A stretch of DNA of 64,000 nt from Azospirillum halopraeferens DSM 3675 (GCF_000429625.1 NZ_AUCF01000010.1:154754-218753); one strand, 5' to 3'; counted from the first letter of the stretch, positions 16,020 to 24,759 are shown. Notes: generated by a model not told the origin, from the sequence alone. Translations and numbers: made by a program.

Positions 16020-16043
16020 CCGTCTGAAGGAAGGTCCGGAACC

Positions 16044-17546
16044 GTGGCTGCCAACTACACCATCCCCGCCCTGACCGAGGATCCCGACCTCCGCGAGACG
16101 CCGGAGCTGACGCCCGGTGCCATGGGGCACCTCAAGCCCTTCGTCGCCGCGCCGGCCCACCAGGAGGCGCTGGGCTTTCCCGGCACCCTGGTGGACGGCT
16201 GGGAGGAGAAGGCGGTGGCGCGCCTGGGCGAACTGCTCGGCAAGTACCGCTCGCTGCAGGTCTACCTGGACGCCTGCGTCAAGTGCGGCGCCTGCACCGA
16301 CAAGTGCCATTACTTCCTCGGCACCGGCGACCCGAAGAACATGCCGGTGGCCCGCCAGGATCTGCTGCGCAGCGTCTACCGCCGCCACTTTACCCCCATG
16401 GGGAAGATGTTCCCCCGGCTGGTCGGCGCCAAGGAGCTGGACCGGGCGATGCTCGACGACTGGTACAGCTATTATCACCAGTGTTCGCAGTGTCGGCGCT
16501 GTTCGGTCTTCTGTCCCTACGGGATCGACACGGCCGAGATCTCCATGGCGGCGCGCGACATCATGGACCACATCGGCCTGGGGCAGAAGTACTGCAACGA
16601 GATCATCGGCAAGGTCCACAAGATCGGCAACAACCTGGGCCTGCCGGAACCGGCGCTGGCCGACACGCTGGAAGGTCTGGAGGAGGACGTCAAGGACGAC
16701 ACCGGGCATGACGTCCGCTTTCCGCTGGACGTGGAGGGCGCCGACGTCCTGCTGGTCACGCCCTCGGCCGACTTCTTCGCCGAGCCGCACGTCGACGGGC
16801 TGATCGGCTACGCCAAGGTGTTCCACCAGGCGGGGGTGAGCTGGACGCTCAGCTCCCACGCCTCGGAGGCGGCGAACTTCGCCATGTTCATCGGCTCGTA
16901 CGAGCAGATGCACATCATCGCCAACCGCATCCGCCAGGCCGCCATCGACCTGAAGGTCAAGCGCATCGTCTTCGGCGAGTGCGGCCATGCCTGGCGCGTC
17001 GCCTATTCCTTCCTCAACACGCTGGCCGGCCCGTGGGACTTCCTCGACCCGAAGTATCCGGTGCCGCAGCACATCCTGGAATTCACCCGGGATCTCATCC
17101 GCAACGGCGGCATCCGCCTCGACCGCGAGGCGAACACCGGCATGACGCTGACCTTCCACGACTCCTGCAACGTCGCCCGCGCCTCGCGCATGGGCGACTT
17201 CGAAGGCGGGCAGTTCGTCATCCCCCGCGAGGTCATCAAGGCGTCGGTGCCGAAGTTCGTCGACATGCACCCCGACACCATCCACGACAAGACGTTCTGC
17301 TGCGGCGGGGGCGGCGGCCTCCTGACCGACGACCTGATCGAGCTGCGCGTCAAGGGCGCCCAGCCGCGCGTCAGCGCGCTCAAGCAGGTCGTGGAGCGGG
17401 AGGGCGTCACGCACATGGCCGCCATCTGCGCCATCTGCAAGAGCCAGTTCACCAAGGTCCTGCCGTCCTACGGCCTGGACATGGAGATGGTGGTGTCGGT
17501 CCATCAGCTCGTCAGCAAGGCCATCCGGCTCGGTGGCAACGATTGA
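16044..17546 (+). CDS. dsrK: DsrK, HdrD-like iron-sulfur subunit of DsrMKJOP
   Basis: Cytoplasmic catalytic subunit (500 residues) thought to act on the DsrC trisulfide/disulfide. Two 4Fe-4S motifs lie in the N-terminal half: CVKCGACTDKCHYFLGTGDP and CSQCRRCSVFCPYG. The C-terminal half has the HdrD-type CCG region, with SCNVARASRMG, FCCGGGGGLLTDD and CAICKSQF. Translation starts at GTG 16044 with GAAGGAAGG upstream; no ATG suits better. Confidence 0.94.
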   Translation: MAANYTIPALTEDPDLRETPELTPGAMGHLKPFVAAPAHQEALGFPGTLVDGWEEKAVARLGELLGKYRSLQVYLDACVKCGACTDKCHYFLGTGDPKNMPVARQDLLRSVYRRHFTPMGKMFPRLVGAKELDRAMLDDWYSYYHQCSQCRRCSVFCPYGIDTAEISMAARDIMDHIGLGQKYCNEIIGKVHKIGNNLGLPEPALADTLEGLEEDVKDDTGHDVRFPLDVEGADVLLVTPSADFFAEPHVDGLIGYAKVFHQAGVSWTLSSHASEAANFAMFIGSYEQMHIIANRIRQAAIDLKVKRIVFGECGHAWRVAYSFLNTLAGPWDFLDPKYPVPQHILEFTRDLIRNGGIRLDREANTGMTLTFHDSCNVARASRMGDFEGGQFVIPREVIKASVPKFVDMHPDTIHDKTFCCGGGGGLLTDDLIELRVKGAQPRVSALKQVVEREGVTHMAAICAICKSQFTKVLPSYGLDMEMVVSVHQLVSKAIRLGGND

Positions 17547-17580
17547 ACGTCGAACAGAACGTCCAGGAGGGAACGCTTCC

Positions 17581-19536
17581 ATGTCATCGCAGACGGCAAC
17601 GGCCAATCCGACCGCACTCTCCTTCCGCCGTTACAAGGACGGCGATCACAAGCCGGGGCCCTGGCAGGAGGAGATCTTCCAGGCGAGCTGGTCGCACAAG
17701 TGCCCGACCTACGTTCATCGCACCGCCCCATGCCAGGCGTCCTGCCCGTCCGGCCACGACATCCGCGGCTGGCTGGCCATCGCCCGCGGCCAGGACAAGC
17801 CGGCCGCGGGAGTCGCCTGGCAGGAGCACGCCTTCCGCCGCATGACCGCCGCCAACCCGTTCCCGTCGGTGATGGGCCGGGTCTGCCCGGCCCCGTGCGA
17901 GGACGGCTGCAACCGCAACGAGGTCGAGGACCGCGTCGGCATCAACGCGGTGGAGCACTTCGTCGGCGACTGGGCGCTGGCCAACAACCTCGCCTTCGAC
18001 GCACCGGCGACGGAGTCCGGGCGCAAGGTCGCCGTGATCGGCGGCGGCCCCGGCGGCCTGTCCGCCGCCTACCATCTGCGCCGCCGCGGCCACGCCGTCA
18101 CCGTCTTCGAGGACAAGCCGGAGCTGGGCGGCATGATGCGCTACGGCATCCCCGGCTACCGCACGCCCCGCACCGTGCTGGACGGCGAGATCGGGCGCAT
18201 CCTCGCCATGGGGGTGGAGGTCCGCGCCAACACCCGCGTCGGCCGCGACGTCACCATCGCCGAGCTGGAGAGCGGGTACGACGCCGTCTTCTGGGCGATC
18301 GGCACCCATTCCGGCCGGCCGCTGCCGGTGCCCGGCTCCGACGCGCCCAACTGCATCACCGGCGTCGATTTCCTGCGCGCCTTCAACGAGGGGCGCCTGA
18401 AGGGCGTCACCGGCAAGGTGATCGTGGTCGGCGGCGGCGACACGTCCATTGACGTGGCCTCGGTGGCCCGGCGCATCGGCCACATCACCCACGCCCACCC
18501 CAAGGACCGGCCCGAGAACATCATCTTCGGCCAGACCGCCCACGACGTGGCGGACAGCGCCACCCGCGAGGGCGCGCACGTCACCCTGACGTCGCTGTTC
18601 CCGGTGGAGAAGATGACCGCCGCGGAGCAGGAGGTGAATGACGCCAGGCGCGAAGGCGTCGACATCCGCGGCGGCATCATGCCCCTGGAAGTGGTGAAGG
18701 GCGAGGACGGCCGCGCCGTCGCGCTGAAGATGTGCAAGTGCGAGATGGACGGCGCCGTGCCGCGGCCCGTGGCCGGCACCGAGTTCGAGATCGCCTGCGA
18801 CCTGATCGTCTCGGCCATCGGTCAGAAGGGCGACATGACCGGACTGGAGGCGCTGGACAACGGCCGCGGCTTCATCAACGCCGACAAGCTGCTGCGCGTC
18901 CCCGGCCACAAGAAGCACTTCGTGGGCGGCGACATCGTGCGCCCCCACCTGCTGACCACCGCGATCGGCCACGGCCGCATCGCCGCGGAAAGCATCGACC
19001 GCTTCTTCGCCGGGGTGGAGGAGGATCGCCGCCCCCGCGTCGACGTGGTCCACTTCGACCTGATCGACCGCATGAAGGAGCGCAACGTGGCGCCCGAGCC
19101 CTTCGTCAGCGGCGGCGAGGGGCATCGCGGCACCGCGGCGGCGAGGTTCGCGGTCCACAATTACGAGGACCGCGGCCCCCACGAGGTCGTCACCCACGAG
19201 GACCTGTTCCTCGGCCATTTCCCCTACACGGCCCGCAACGTCCGCCGCCATGTGGAGATCGGCCCCGACGACGTGTTGGGCAACTTCGATGAGCGCCTGG
19301 TCGCGCTGACCGAACAGGAGGTGATGGCCGAGGGCAAGCGCTGCATGAGCTGCGGCATGTGCTTCGAGTGCGACAACTGCGTCATCTACTGCCCGCAGAC
19401 CGCCGTGTCGCGCACGCCGCAGAAGGAGCGGGCGACCGGGCGCTACGTGCAGACCGACTATTCCAAGTGCGTGGGCTGCCACGTCTGCAAGGACGTCTGC
19501 CCCACCGGCTACATCCAGATGGGCCTCGGGGAGTGA
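17581..19536 (+). CDS. dsrL: DsrL, FAD/NAD(P)-dependent iron-sulfur oxidoreductase
   Basis: Soluble 651-residue flavoprotein of the GltD type that couples DsrAB-catalysed sulfur oxidation to NAD(P)+. An N-terminal cluster domain has CQASCPSGHDIRGW and CPAPCEDGCNRNEVE. FAD binding is at VAVIGGGPGGLSAAYHLRRRG, and a second Rossmann motif at VIVVGGGDTSIDVASVARRIG. The C-terminal ferredoxin part is CMSCGMCFECDNCVIYCPQ and CVGCHVCKDVCPTGYIQ, diagnostic of DsrL rather than glutamate synthase. AGGAGGG lies about 10 bp before the ATG at 17581; upstream in-frame codons overlap dsrK and are not needed. Confidence 0.94.
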   Translation: MSSQTATANPTALSFRRYKDGDHKPGPWQEEIFQASWSHKCPTYVHRTAPCQASCPSGHDIRGWLAIARGQDKPAAGVAWQEHAFRRMTAANPFPSVMGRVCPAPCEDGCNRNEVEDRVGINAVEHFVGDWALANNLAFDAPATESGRKVAVIGGGPGGLSAAYHLRRRGHAVTVFEDKPELGGMMRYGIPGYRTPRTVLDGEIGRILAMGVEVRANTRVGRDVTIAELESGYDAVFWAIGTHSGRPLPVPGSDAPNCITGVDFLRAFNEGRLKGVTGKVIVVGGGDTSIDVASVARRIGHITHAHPKDRPENIIFGQTAHDVADSATREGAHVTLTSLFPVEKMTAAEQEVNDARREGVDIRGGIMPLEVVKGEDGRAVALKMCKCEMDGAVPRPVAGTEFEIACDLIVSAIGQKGDMTGLEALDNGRGFINADKLLRVPGHKKHFVGGDIVRPHLLTTAIGHGRIAAESIDRFFAGVEEDRRPRVDVVHFDLIDRMKERNVAPEPFVSGGEGHRGTAAARFAVHNYEDRGPHEVVTHEDLFLGHFPYTARNVRRHVEIGPDDVLGNFDERLVALTEQEVMAEGKRCMSCGMCFECDNCVIYCPQTAVSRTPQKERATGRYVQTDYSKCVGCHVCKDVCPTGYIQMGLGE

Positions 19537-19541
19537 CCGCC

Positions 19542-19922
19542 ATGACCGGCGTGCGCACGCTCCTGATCGCCCTCGGCCTGGCGGCGGCCGCCGTCACCGG
19601 GGTGCTGGCGGCGGGTGAGGGGACGGCTCCGTCCCCCGCCTTCCGGCAATGGCCGGGTGAGTGTGTCGCCGACGCGCCGTTCATGCGGCGCAACCACATG
19701 GACCTTCTGAAGCATCAGCGCGACGACACGGTCCACGGCGGCATCCGGCCGGCCAACCACAGCCTGAACGCCTGCGTCACCTGCCATGCGGTGAAGGGCG
19801 ACGACGGCCACCCCGTGACGGTCGCCGACTCCCGCCACTTCTGCCGCACCTGTCACGACACCACCGCGGTGCGCGTCGACTGCTTCTCGTGCCACACCTC
19901 GACGCCGGGGGTCGCGAAATGA
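19542..19922 (+). CDS. dsrJ: DsrJ, periplasmic triheme cytochrome c
   Basis: A 126-residue exported cytochrome of the DsrMKJOP complex. A signal peptide or anchor spans residues 1-23 (LLIALGLAAAAVTGVLAAG). Three CxxCH heme sites follow: CVTCH, CRTCH and CFSCH. The conserved PGECVADAPFMRRNHM segment contains the cysteine that serves as an unusual heme ligand in the Allochromatium protein. It lies 5 bp after dsrL, and its stop overlaps the dsrO start (ATGA). Confidence 0.94.
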   Translation: MTGVRTLLIALGLAAAAVTGVLAAGEGTAPSPAFRQWPGECVADAPFMRRNHMDLLKHQRDDTVHGGIRPANHSLNACVTCHAVKGDDGHPVTVADSRHFCRTCHDTTAVRVDCFSCHTSTPGVAK

Positions 19923-20674
19923 AGGACGTAAAAACGCCGCCCTCTGCGGAGGGGAGAGGGGACACGGTCTCCCGCCGCTCCCTGCTCGGGGCCGCGCTGG
20001 CGGCGGTCACCCTGGCGCCGGGAATCACCCTGTACGCCGGGCCGGCGGCGGCGGCCGCCGACGGGGCGAAGCGGTGGGGGCTGCTGATCGACACCACGCG
20101 GTGTGACAGCGGCTGCTCCGCCTGCGTCACCGCCTGCGGGGCGGAGCACGGGTGGAGCGACGCCGGCCGCGCCCGGCCGGACCAGGCACCGCAATGGGTG
20201 CGCAAGGTGGACGTGCGCGATCCCGCCACCGGCCGCACGGCGTCGCTGCCGATCATGTGCCAGCACTGCGCCAAGCCGCCCTGCGTCGACGTTTGCCCGA
20301 CCGGAGCGTCGTTCAAGCGGGCCGACGGCATCGTGCTGGTGGACCGCCACATCTGCATCGGCTGCCGCTACTGCATGATGGCCTGCCCCTACAAGGCGCG
20401 GTCCTTCGTGCACGAGCCGGTGACCGGCCAGCGGCCGGGCAGCCCGCGGGGCATGGGCACGGTGGAAGCCTGCAACCTCTGCGTCACGCGCGTCGATGCC
20501 GGCGGCCGGCCGGTCTGCGTCGACGCCTGCGCCGGCGCCGGCCGGTCAGCCATCCTGTTCGGCGATCTCGACGATCCGGGCAGCGCCATTTCCAGGCGCA
20601 TCCGCGAGGTGGCTCCGGCGCGCATCCGCGACGACCTGCGCCTCGACACGGGCGTCTACTACCAGGGGATCTGA
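19919..20674 (+). CDS. dsrO: DsrO, periplasmic iron-sulfur subunit
   Basis: A 251-residue Tat-exported ferredoxin-like subunit. The twin arginine is at residues 19-20 (VSRRSLLGAALA), followed by a hydrophobic stretch ending AAAAADGAKRW. Cysteine groups occur in four sets: CDSGCSACVTAC, CQHCAKPPCVDVC, CIGCRYCMMAC, and CNLCVTRVDAGGRPVCVDAC. The 18 residues before the twin arginine (KTPPSAEGRG) are encoded by a GGAGGGGAGAGG stretch that matches the dsrC-dsrM palindrome arm, so a short repeat may have extended the leader. Confidence 0.94.
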   Translation: MKDVKTPPSAEGRGDTVSRRSLLGAALAAVTLAPGITLYAGPAAAAADGAKRWGLLIDTTRCDSGCSACVTACGAEHGWSDAGRARPDQAPQWVRKVDVRDPATGRTASLPIMCQHCAKPPCVDVCPTGASFKRADGIVLVDRHICIGCRYCMMACPYKARSFVHEPVTGQRPGSPRGMGTVEACNLCVTRVDAGGRPVCVDACAGAGRSAILFGDLDDPGSAISRRIREVAPARIRDDLRLDTGVYYQGI

Positions 20675-20680
20675 CCCGCC

Positions 20681-21898
20681 ATGGCCAGGACGAAGACCGC
20701 CTTCGCCACGCTCGACTCCCGTTCCTCCCGCTTCGTGCGGATCGCCGGCCTGCTGGCCGCCGTCGCCGCGGCCGGGGGGGCCGCCGCCCTGTACATGGAG
20801 CACGAGGGGCACGTCGTCACCGGCATGAACAACCAGATCGTCTGGGGTCTGCCGCACGTTTTCGCCATCTTCCTGATCGTCGCGGCGTCGGGGGCGCTGA
20901 ACGTCGCCTCCATCGCGTCGGTGTTCGGGCGCACGGTGTACAAGCCGCTGGCCCCGCTGTCGGGGCTGCTGGCGGCGGCGTTGCTGGCCGGCGGGCTGGC
21001 GGTGCTGGTGCTCGACCTCGGCCGGCCCGACCGGCTGACGGTGGCGATGACCCACTTCAACTTCCGCTCGATCTTCGCGTGGAACGTCCTGCTCTACTCC
21101 GGCTTCTTCGCCATCGTCGGCGTCTATTTGTGGACGATGCTGGACCGGCGGATGAACCGCTGGACGTCGGCCGCGGGAACCGGCGCGTTTGTCTGGCGCC
21201 TGGTGCTCACCACCGGCACCGGCTCGATCTTCGGGTTCCTGGTGGCGCGCGAGACCTACCATTCCGCGGTGATGGCGCCGCTGTTCATCGCCATGTCCCT
21301 CAGCTTCGGCACCGCGGCGTTCACGCTGGTGGTCAGCGCCCTGTACCGGATCGAGGGGCGCCCGCTGGGCGATGCCGTGCTCGGCCGGCTGGCCCGGCTC
21401 CAGGCCATCTTCGTGGCCGCGGTCCTCTACTTCGTCGTCATCCAGCACCTGACCGTCGCCTATACCGCGCGGGGGGGAGCGCTGGAGGCGTACCTGCTGG
21501 GCGGTCCCTACGCGCCGATGTTCTGGTTCGTCCAGATCCTGGCGGGCACGGTGGCGCCGCTGGTCCTGCTGCTGCGCCCGGAATTCAACCGCGACCGCCG
21601 CAACCGGCTGCTGGCGGCCGGTCTGGTCCTGCTGGGCGGGCTGGCGCAGGTCTATGTGATCGTCATCGGCGGGCAGGCGTGGCCGCTGGAGCTGTTCCCC
21701 GGCCGCGAGGTGACCTCGGCCGCATTCGACGGTACGCTGGGGTCCTATGACCCGACCCCGGCGGAGTTCCTGCTGGGGATCGGCGGGGTGGCCGTCTCGC
21801 TCCTCATCGTGGCGGTCGCTTGCGCGGCGTTGCGTTTCCTGCCGGAGAGTCTGGCGGACGCCGCGGTCGACCCGCATCACGCCCGCGCCGACGCCTGA
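20681..21898 (+). CDS. dsrP: DsrP, NrfD-type integral membrane subunit
   Basis: A 405-residue polytopic subunit with about ten hydrophobic helices that forms the quinone-interacting membrane module together with DsrM. Family features include YMEHEGHVVTGMNNQIVWGLPHVFAIFLIVAASGALN near the N-terminus and VLVLDLGRPDRLTVAMTHFNFRSIFAWN. The ATG lies 6 bp after dsrO. It is the last gene of the canonical dsrMKJOP part. Confidence 0.94.
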   Translation: MARTKTAFATLDSRSSRFVRIAGLLAAVAAAGGAAALYMEHEGHVVTGMNNQIVWGLPHVFAIFLIVAASGALNVASIASVFGRTVYKPLAPLSGLLAAALLAGGLAVLVLDLGRPDRLTVAMTHFNFRSIFAWNVLLYSGFFAIVGVYLWTMLDRRMNRWTSAAGTGAFVWRLVLTTGTGSIFGFLVARETYHSAVMAPLFIAMSLSFGTAAFTLVVSALYRIEGRPLGDAVLGRLARLQAIFVAAVLYFVVIQHLTVAYTARGGALEAYLLGGPYAPMFWFVQILAGTVAPLVLLLRPEFNRDRRNRLLAAGLVLLGGLAQVYVIVIGGQAWPLELFPGREVTSAAFDGTLGSYDPTPAEFLLGIGGVAVSLLIVAVACAALRFLPESLADAAVDPHHARADA

Positions 21899-21942
21899 AG
21901 GAGCCGGGCGGCACCGCCGCATCGCGAGGACCAACGGACGCC

Positions 21943-22953
21943 ATGACCAAGACCAACGAACATCCCTTCGCCCAGTACGTGCGCATTCTCGGCAAGGGGC
22001 CGACGCTGTCGCGCTCCCTTACCGAGGAGGAGACCCACGCCGCCGTCTCCATGATCCTGCGCGGCGAGGTGGAGCCGATCCAGCTCGGCGCCTTCCTCTG
22101 CCTGGTGCGCGTGAAGACCGAAACGCCGGAGGAGCTGGCCGGCTTCGCCCGCGCCGCCCGCGACAGCCTGGTGCTGCCCGCCGACCCGCCGCCGGTCGAC
22201 CTGGACTGGCCCAGCTACGCCGGCAAGTCCCGCCGCCTGCCCTGGTTCCTGCTGTCGGCCCTGCTGCTGGCAGACAACGGCGTCACCGTGTTCATGCACG
22301 GCACCGAGGGGCACACCGCCGGCCGCCTGTTCACCGGGGCGGCGCTGGAGGCGCTGGGGGTGCCGGTCGCCCGCTCCCTGGATGAAGCGGCGGGCCACCT
22401 CGCGGCGCGGCGATTTGCTTATGTGCGGCTGGCGGACATGAGCCCGAAACTGCACGAGATCATCGGGCTGAAGGCGGTGCTGGGGCTGCGCAACCCGGTG
22501 CACACGGTGGCCCGCATGCTGAACCCCTTCGGTGCCCCCTGTCAGATGCTGGGGGTGGCGCACCCGCCCTACCGCGACGCCCACCAGAAGGCCGCCGCCC
22601 TGCTGGGCCAGCCCAACCTGGCGGTGTTCAAGGGCGAGGGCGGGGAGGCTGAGCGGCGGCCCGAGAAGCCCTGCGAGGTCTTCACCGTGACTGACGGGGC
22701 GCTGGCCAGCGAGGTGTGGCCGCCGTTTGCCCGCACCACCACCGTGCGCCACGACGACGAACTGGACGCCGGCCGCCTGAAGGCCGTGTGGACCGGCGCC
22801 TCCGATGACGCGGAGGCGGTCGACGTCATCGTTGCCACGGCGGCGGTGGCCCTGAAGCTGCTGGGCCGCGCCGCCACCCATGCGGAGGCCGAGACGCTGG
22901 CCGCCGAACTCTGGCGCACTCGCAACACCGTCGCCCCGGCCGGGGCCGCCTGA
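21943..22953 (+). CDS. TrpD2/YbiB-like glycosyltransferase family 3 fold protein
   Basis: A 336-residue relative of anthranilate phosphoribosyltransferase. The helical N-terminal domain (RSLTEEETHAAVSMILRGEVEPIQLGAFLCLVRVK) and the LGLRNPVHTVARMLNPFGAPCQMLGV core are clear. Typical TrpD catalytic glycine loops are altered, as in YbiB/TrpD2 proteins, which in E. coli bind nucleic acid and lack the transferase activity. It sits 44 bp after dsrP and 29 bp before dsrN, in the dsr operon. Its part in sulfur oxidation is unknown; a role in cofactor or RNA handling is only a guess. Confidence 0.83.
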   Translation: MTKTNEHPFAQYVRILGKGPTLSRSLTEEETHAAVSMILRGEVEPIQLGAFLCLVRVKTETPEELAGFARAARDSLVLPADPPPVDLDWPSYAGKSRRLPWFLLSALLLADNGVTVFMHGTEGHTAGRLFTGAALEALGVPVARSLDEAAGHLAARRFAYVRLADMSPKLHEIIGLKAVLGLRNPVHTVARMLNPFGAPCQMLGVAHPPYRDAHQKAAALLGQPNLAVFKGEGGEAERRPEKPCEVFTVTDGALASEVWPPFARTTTVRHDDELDAGRLKAVWTGASDDAEAVDVIVATAAVALKLLGRAATHAEAETLAAELWRTRNTVAPAGAA

Positions 22954-22982
22954 CGCCCCGCTCCCCAAGGAGGACACCGCCC

Positions 22983-24458
22983 ATGGCCCGCCTGTTCATC
23001 TCCGCCGCGCACAAGTCCTCCGGCAAGACCACGGTCACGCTGGGGCTCTGCGCGGCTCTGGCGGCGCGCGGGCTGGCGGTGCAGCCCTTCAAGAAGGGGC
23101 CGGACTACATCGACCCCATGTGGCACGGCCTGGCGGCGGGCCGGATCTGCCGCAACCTGGACTTCTACACCCAGGGGGCCGAGGGGATTCCCGGCTTCTA
23201 CCACCGTCATGCGGCCGGTGCCGACGTGGCGCTCATCGAGGGGAACAAGGGCCTTTACGACGGCGTCGATCCGGAGGGGCGGGACTCCGGGGCGGCGCTG
23301 GCCAAGCTGCTGCAGGCACCGGTGGTGCTGGTGATCGACGCCGGCGGCATCACCCGCGGGGTGGCGCCGCTGCTGGTGGGCTACGCCGCCTTCGACCCGG
23401 CGGTGAGCATCGCCGGCGTCATCCTCAACAAGGTCGCCGGCAGCCGCCACGAGTCCAAGCTGCGGGAGGCGGTGGAGCGCTACACCGACCTGCCGGTGCT
23501 GGGCGCCGTCCATCGCTCGGCCGATCTGGCCATCACCGAACGCCATCTCGGCCTGGTCCCGGCCAACGAGGAGGCGGAAGCGCAGGCCGTCGTCGCCCGC
23601 ATCCGCGATGCGGTGGCGGCGCAGGTGGACCTCGACCGCGTTCTGGAGGTGGCGCGCCGGGGCGCCGCCGGATCGGGACCGCTCCCGACCCTTCCCCCCG
23701 CCGATGGCGGGGGGCGGGCAGGAGGGGGGGCGGGTGCTCCGTCGTTCCGCACCCGTCCCTCCGCCGGTCGCATCGCCTATGCCCGCGACGCCGCATTCGG
23801 GTTCTACTATCCCGAGGATCTGGAGACGCTCGCCGCCGAAGGGTTCGAGATGGTGCCCTTCGACGCCCTGCGCGACGCCGCCCTGCCGCCGGCCCTGGAC
23901 GGCCTGTTCATCGGCGGCGGCTTTCCCGAGATGCACATGGAGGCGCTGGAGGCGAACGCGTCCATGCGCGCCTCGGTCCGCGCTGCGGTGGAAGGGGGGC
24001 TGCCGACCTACGCCGAATGCGGCGGGCTGATGTACCTGTCGCGCTCCATCGCCAGGGACGGGCGGCGGCACGCCATGGTCGGGGTGCTGCCCCTCGACAC
24101 GGTCATGCACAAGCGCCCGCAGGGGCGCGGCTATGTGCGCCTGCGCGAAACCGCCTGCTTTCCCTGGCCGGCGGCCGGGGGTGACGGCACCCTGGTGGGG
24201 CATGAGTTCCACCATGCCGGCGTCGCCAACCTGGCACCCGGCTGCCGCTTCGCCTACGCGGTGGAGCGCGGCTATGGTATCGACGGTGAGCGCGACGGCA
24301 TCGTCGTGCACAACGCACTGGCCGCCTTTTCCCATCTGCGCGGCGTCGGCGCCAACGCCTGGCCCCGACGCTTCGCCGCCTTCATCCGGTCCCGCGGCGC
24401 CCGCGCGCCCGCCATCCGGACCCCCGATGCCCGGACCCCCGATGCCCGGGCCGCCTGA
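22983..24458 (+). CDS. dsrN: DsrN, siroheme amidase (cobyrinate a,c-diamide synthase family)
   Basis: ATP- and glutamine-dependent amidotransferase of the CbiA/CobB family; DsrN converts siroheme to siro(heme)amide for DsrAB. The 491-residue protein has a P-loop SAAHKSSGKTTVTLGLCAAL, the DYIDPMWHGLAAGRICRNLD segment, and a class-I-like glutaminase domain with FIGGGFPEMHMEALEAN, the nucleophile Cys in TYAECGGLMYLSRS, and HEFHHAGVAN. Between the domains (about residues 235-258) a Gly/Pro-rich stretch is encoded by a GC-rich palindrome. The last codons contain a 15-bp tandem duplication (24417-24446). A true cobalamin enzyme is the alternative, but operon context favours DsrN. Confidence 0.9.
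   Translation: MARLFISAAHKSSGKTTVTLGLCAALAARGLAVQPFKKGPDYIDPMWHGLAAGRICRNLDFYTQGAEGIPGFYHRHAAGADVALIEGNKGLYDGVDPEGRDSGAALAKLLQAPVVLVIDAGGITRGVAPLLVGYAAFDPAVSIAGVILNKVAGSRHESKLREAVERYTDLPVLGAVHRSADLAITERHLGLVPANEEAEAQAVVARIRDAVAAQVDLDRVLEVARRGAAGSGPLPTLPPADGGGRAGGGAGAPSFRTRPSAGRIAYARDAAFGFYYPEDLETLAAEGFEMVPFDALRDAALPPALDGLFIGGGFPEMHMEALEANASMRASVRAAVEGGLPTYAECGGLMYLSRSIARDGRRHAMVGVLPLDTVMHKRPQGRGYVRLRETACFPWPAAGGDGTLVGHEFHHAGVANLAPGCRFAYAVERGYGIDGERDGIVVHNALAAFSHLRGVGANAWPRRFAAFIRSRGARAPAIRTPDARTPDARAA
23694..23714. repeat. Palindromic insert within dsrN (interdomain linker)
   Basis: Nine-base arms CCCCCCGCC (23694-23702) and GGCGGGGGG (23706-23714) flank a GAT loop. It encodes part of a low-complexity linker between the ATPase and glutaminase domains and may be a short mobile palindrome captured in frame. 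Confidence 0.6.
24417..24446 (+). repeat. 15-bp tandem duplication at the dsrN 3' end
   Basis: CGGACCCCCGATGCC occurs twice without a gap and encodes a repeated RTPDA-like segment just before the dsrN stop. Confidence 0.8.
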
Positions 24459-24515
24459 GCGGCGCCGGGACCGTCCCGAACCATAAGAACACCACCCTTC
24501 AGGAGTGCACCCGCC

Positions 24516-24743
24516 ATGTCCCGCCGGACGATCGACGCCCGCAACGCCTTCTGCCCCGGTCCGCTGATGGAACTGATCGCCGCCATCAAGGCGTCCACCC
24601 CGGGCGACGAGGTGGAGGTGCTGTCCTCCGACCGGGCGTCCGCCGACGACATTCCCGCCTGGGCCCGCAAGATCGGCCACGACGTGGTGGCCTGCGACCG
24701 GGTCGGCGAACACTGGAGCATCGTGATCCGCAAGGCGCGGTGA
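24516..24743 (+). CDS. tusA: TusA-family sulfur carrier
   Basis: A 75-residue TusA-fold protein with the conserved CPxP motif (Cys13 in NAFCPGPLMEL), the site of persulfide transfer. In sulfur oxidisers TusA brings sulfur from rhodanese/DsrE2 towards DsrEFH. AGGAG precedes the ATG, and the gene follows dsrN by 57 bp on the same strand, so it is likely the distal gene of the dsr operon. The tRNA thiolation TusA is the alternative; the location favours a role in oxidation. Confidence 0.9.
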   Translation: MSRRTIDARNAFCPGPLMELIAAIKASTPGDEVEVLSSDRASADDIPAWARKIGHDVVACDRVGEHWSIVIRKAR

Positions 24744-24759
24744 GGCGGCGCGTTCTCCG

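Noticed and set aside
15027..19482. Long minus-strand frames opposite dsrC-dsrL
   Set aside because: They are mirror frames of dsrMKL and have no plausible start or domain.
11380..24458. Reductive (sulfate-reducing) Dsr interpretation
   Set aside because: dsrEFH and dsrL are present, dsrD is missing and soeABC is nearby, all of which point to oxidation.
22569..24713. 714-codon minus-strand frame opposite dsrN
   Set aside because: Antisense to dsrN and tusA; Gly/Arg/His-rich translation.
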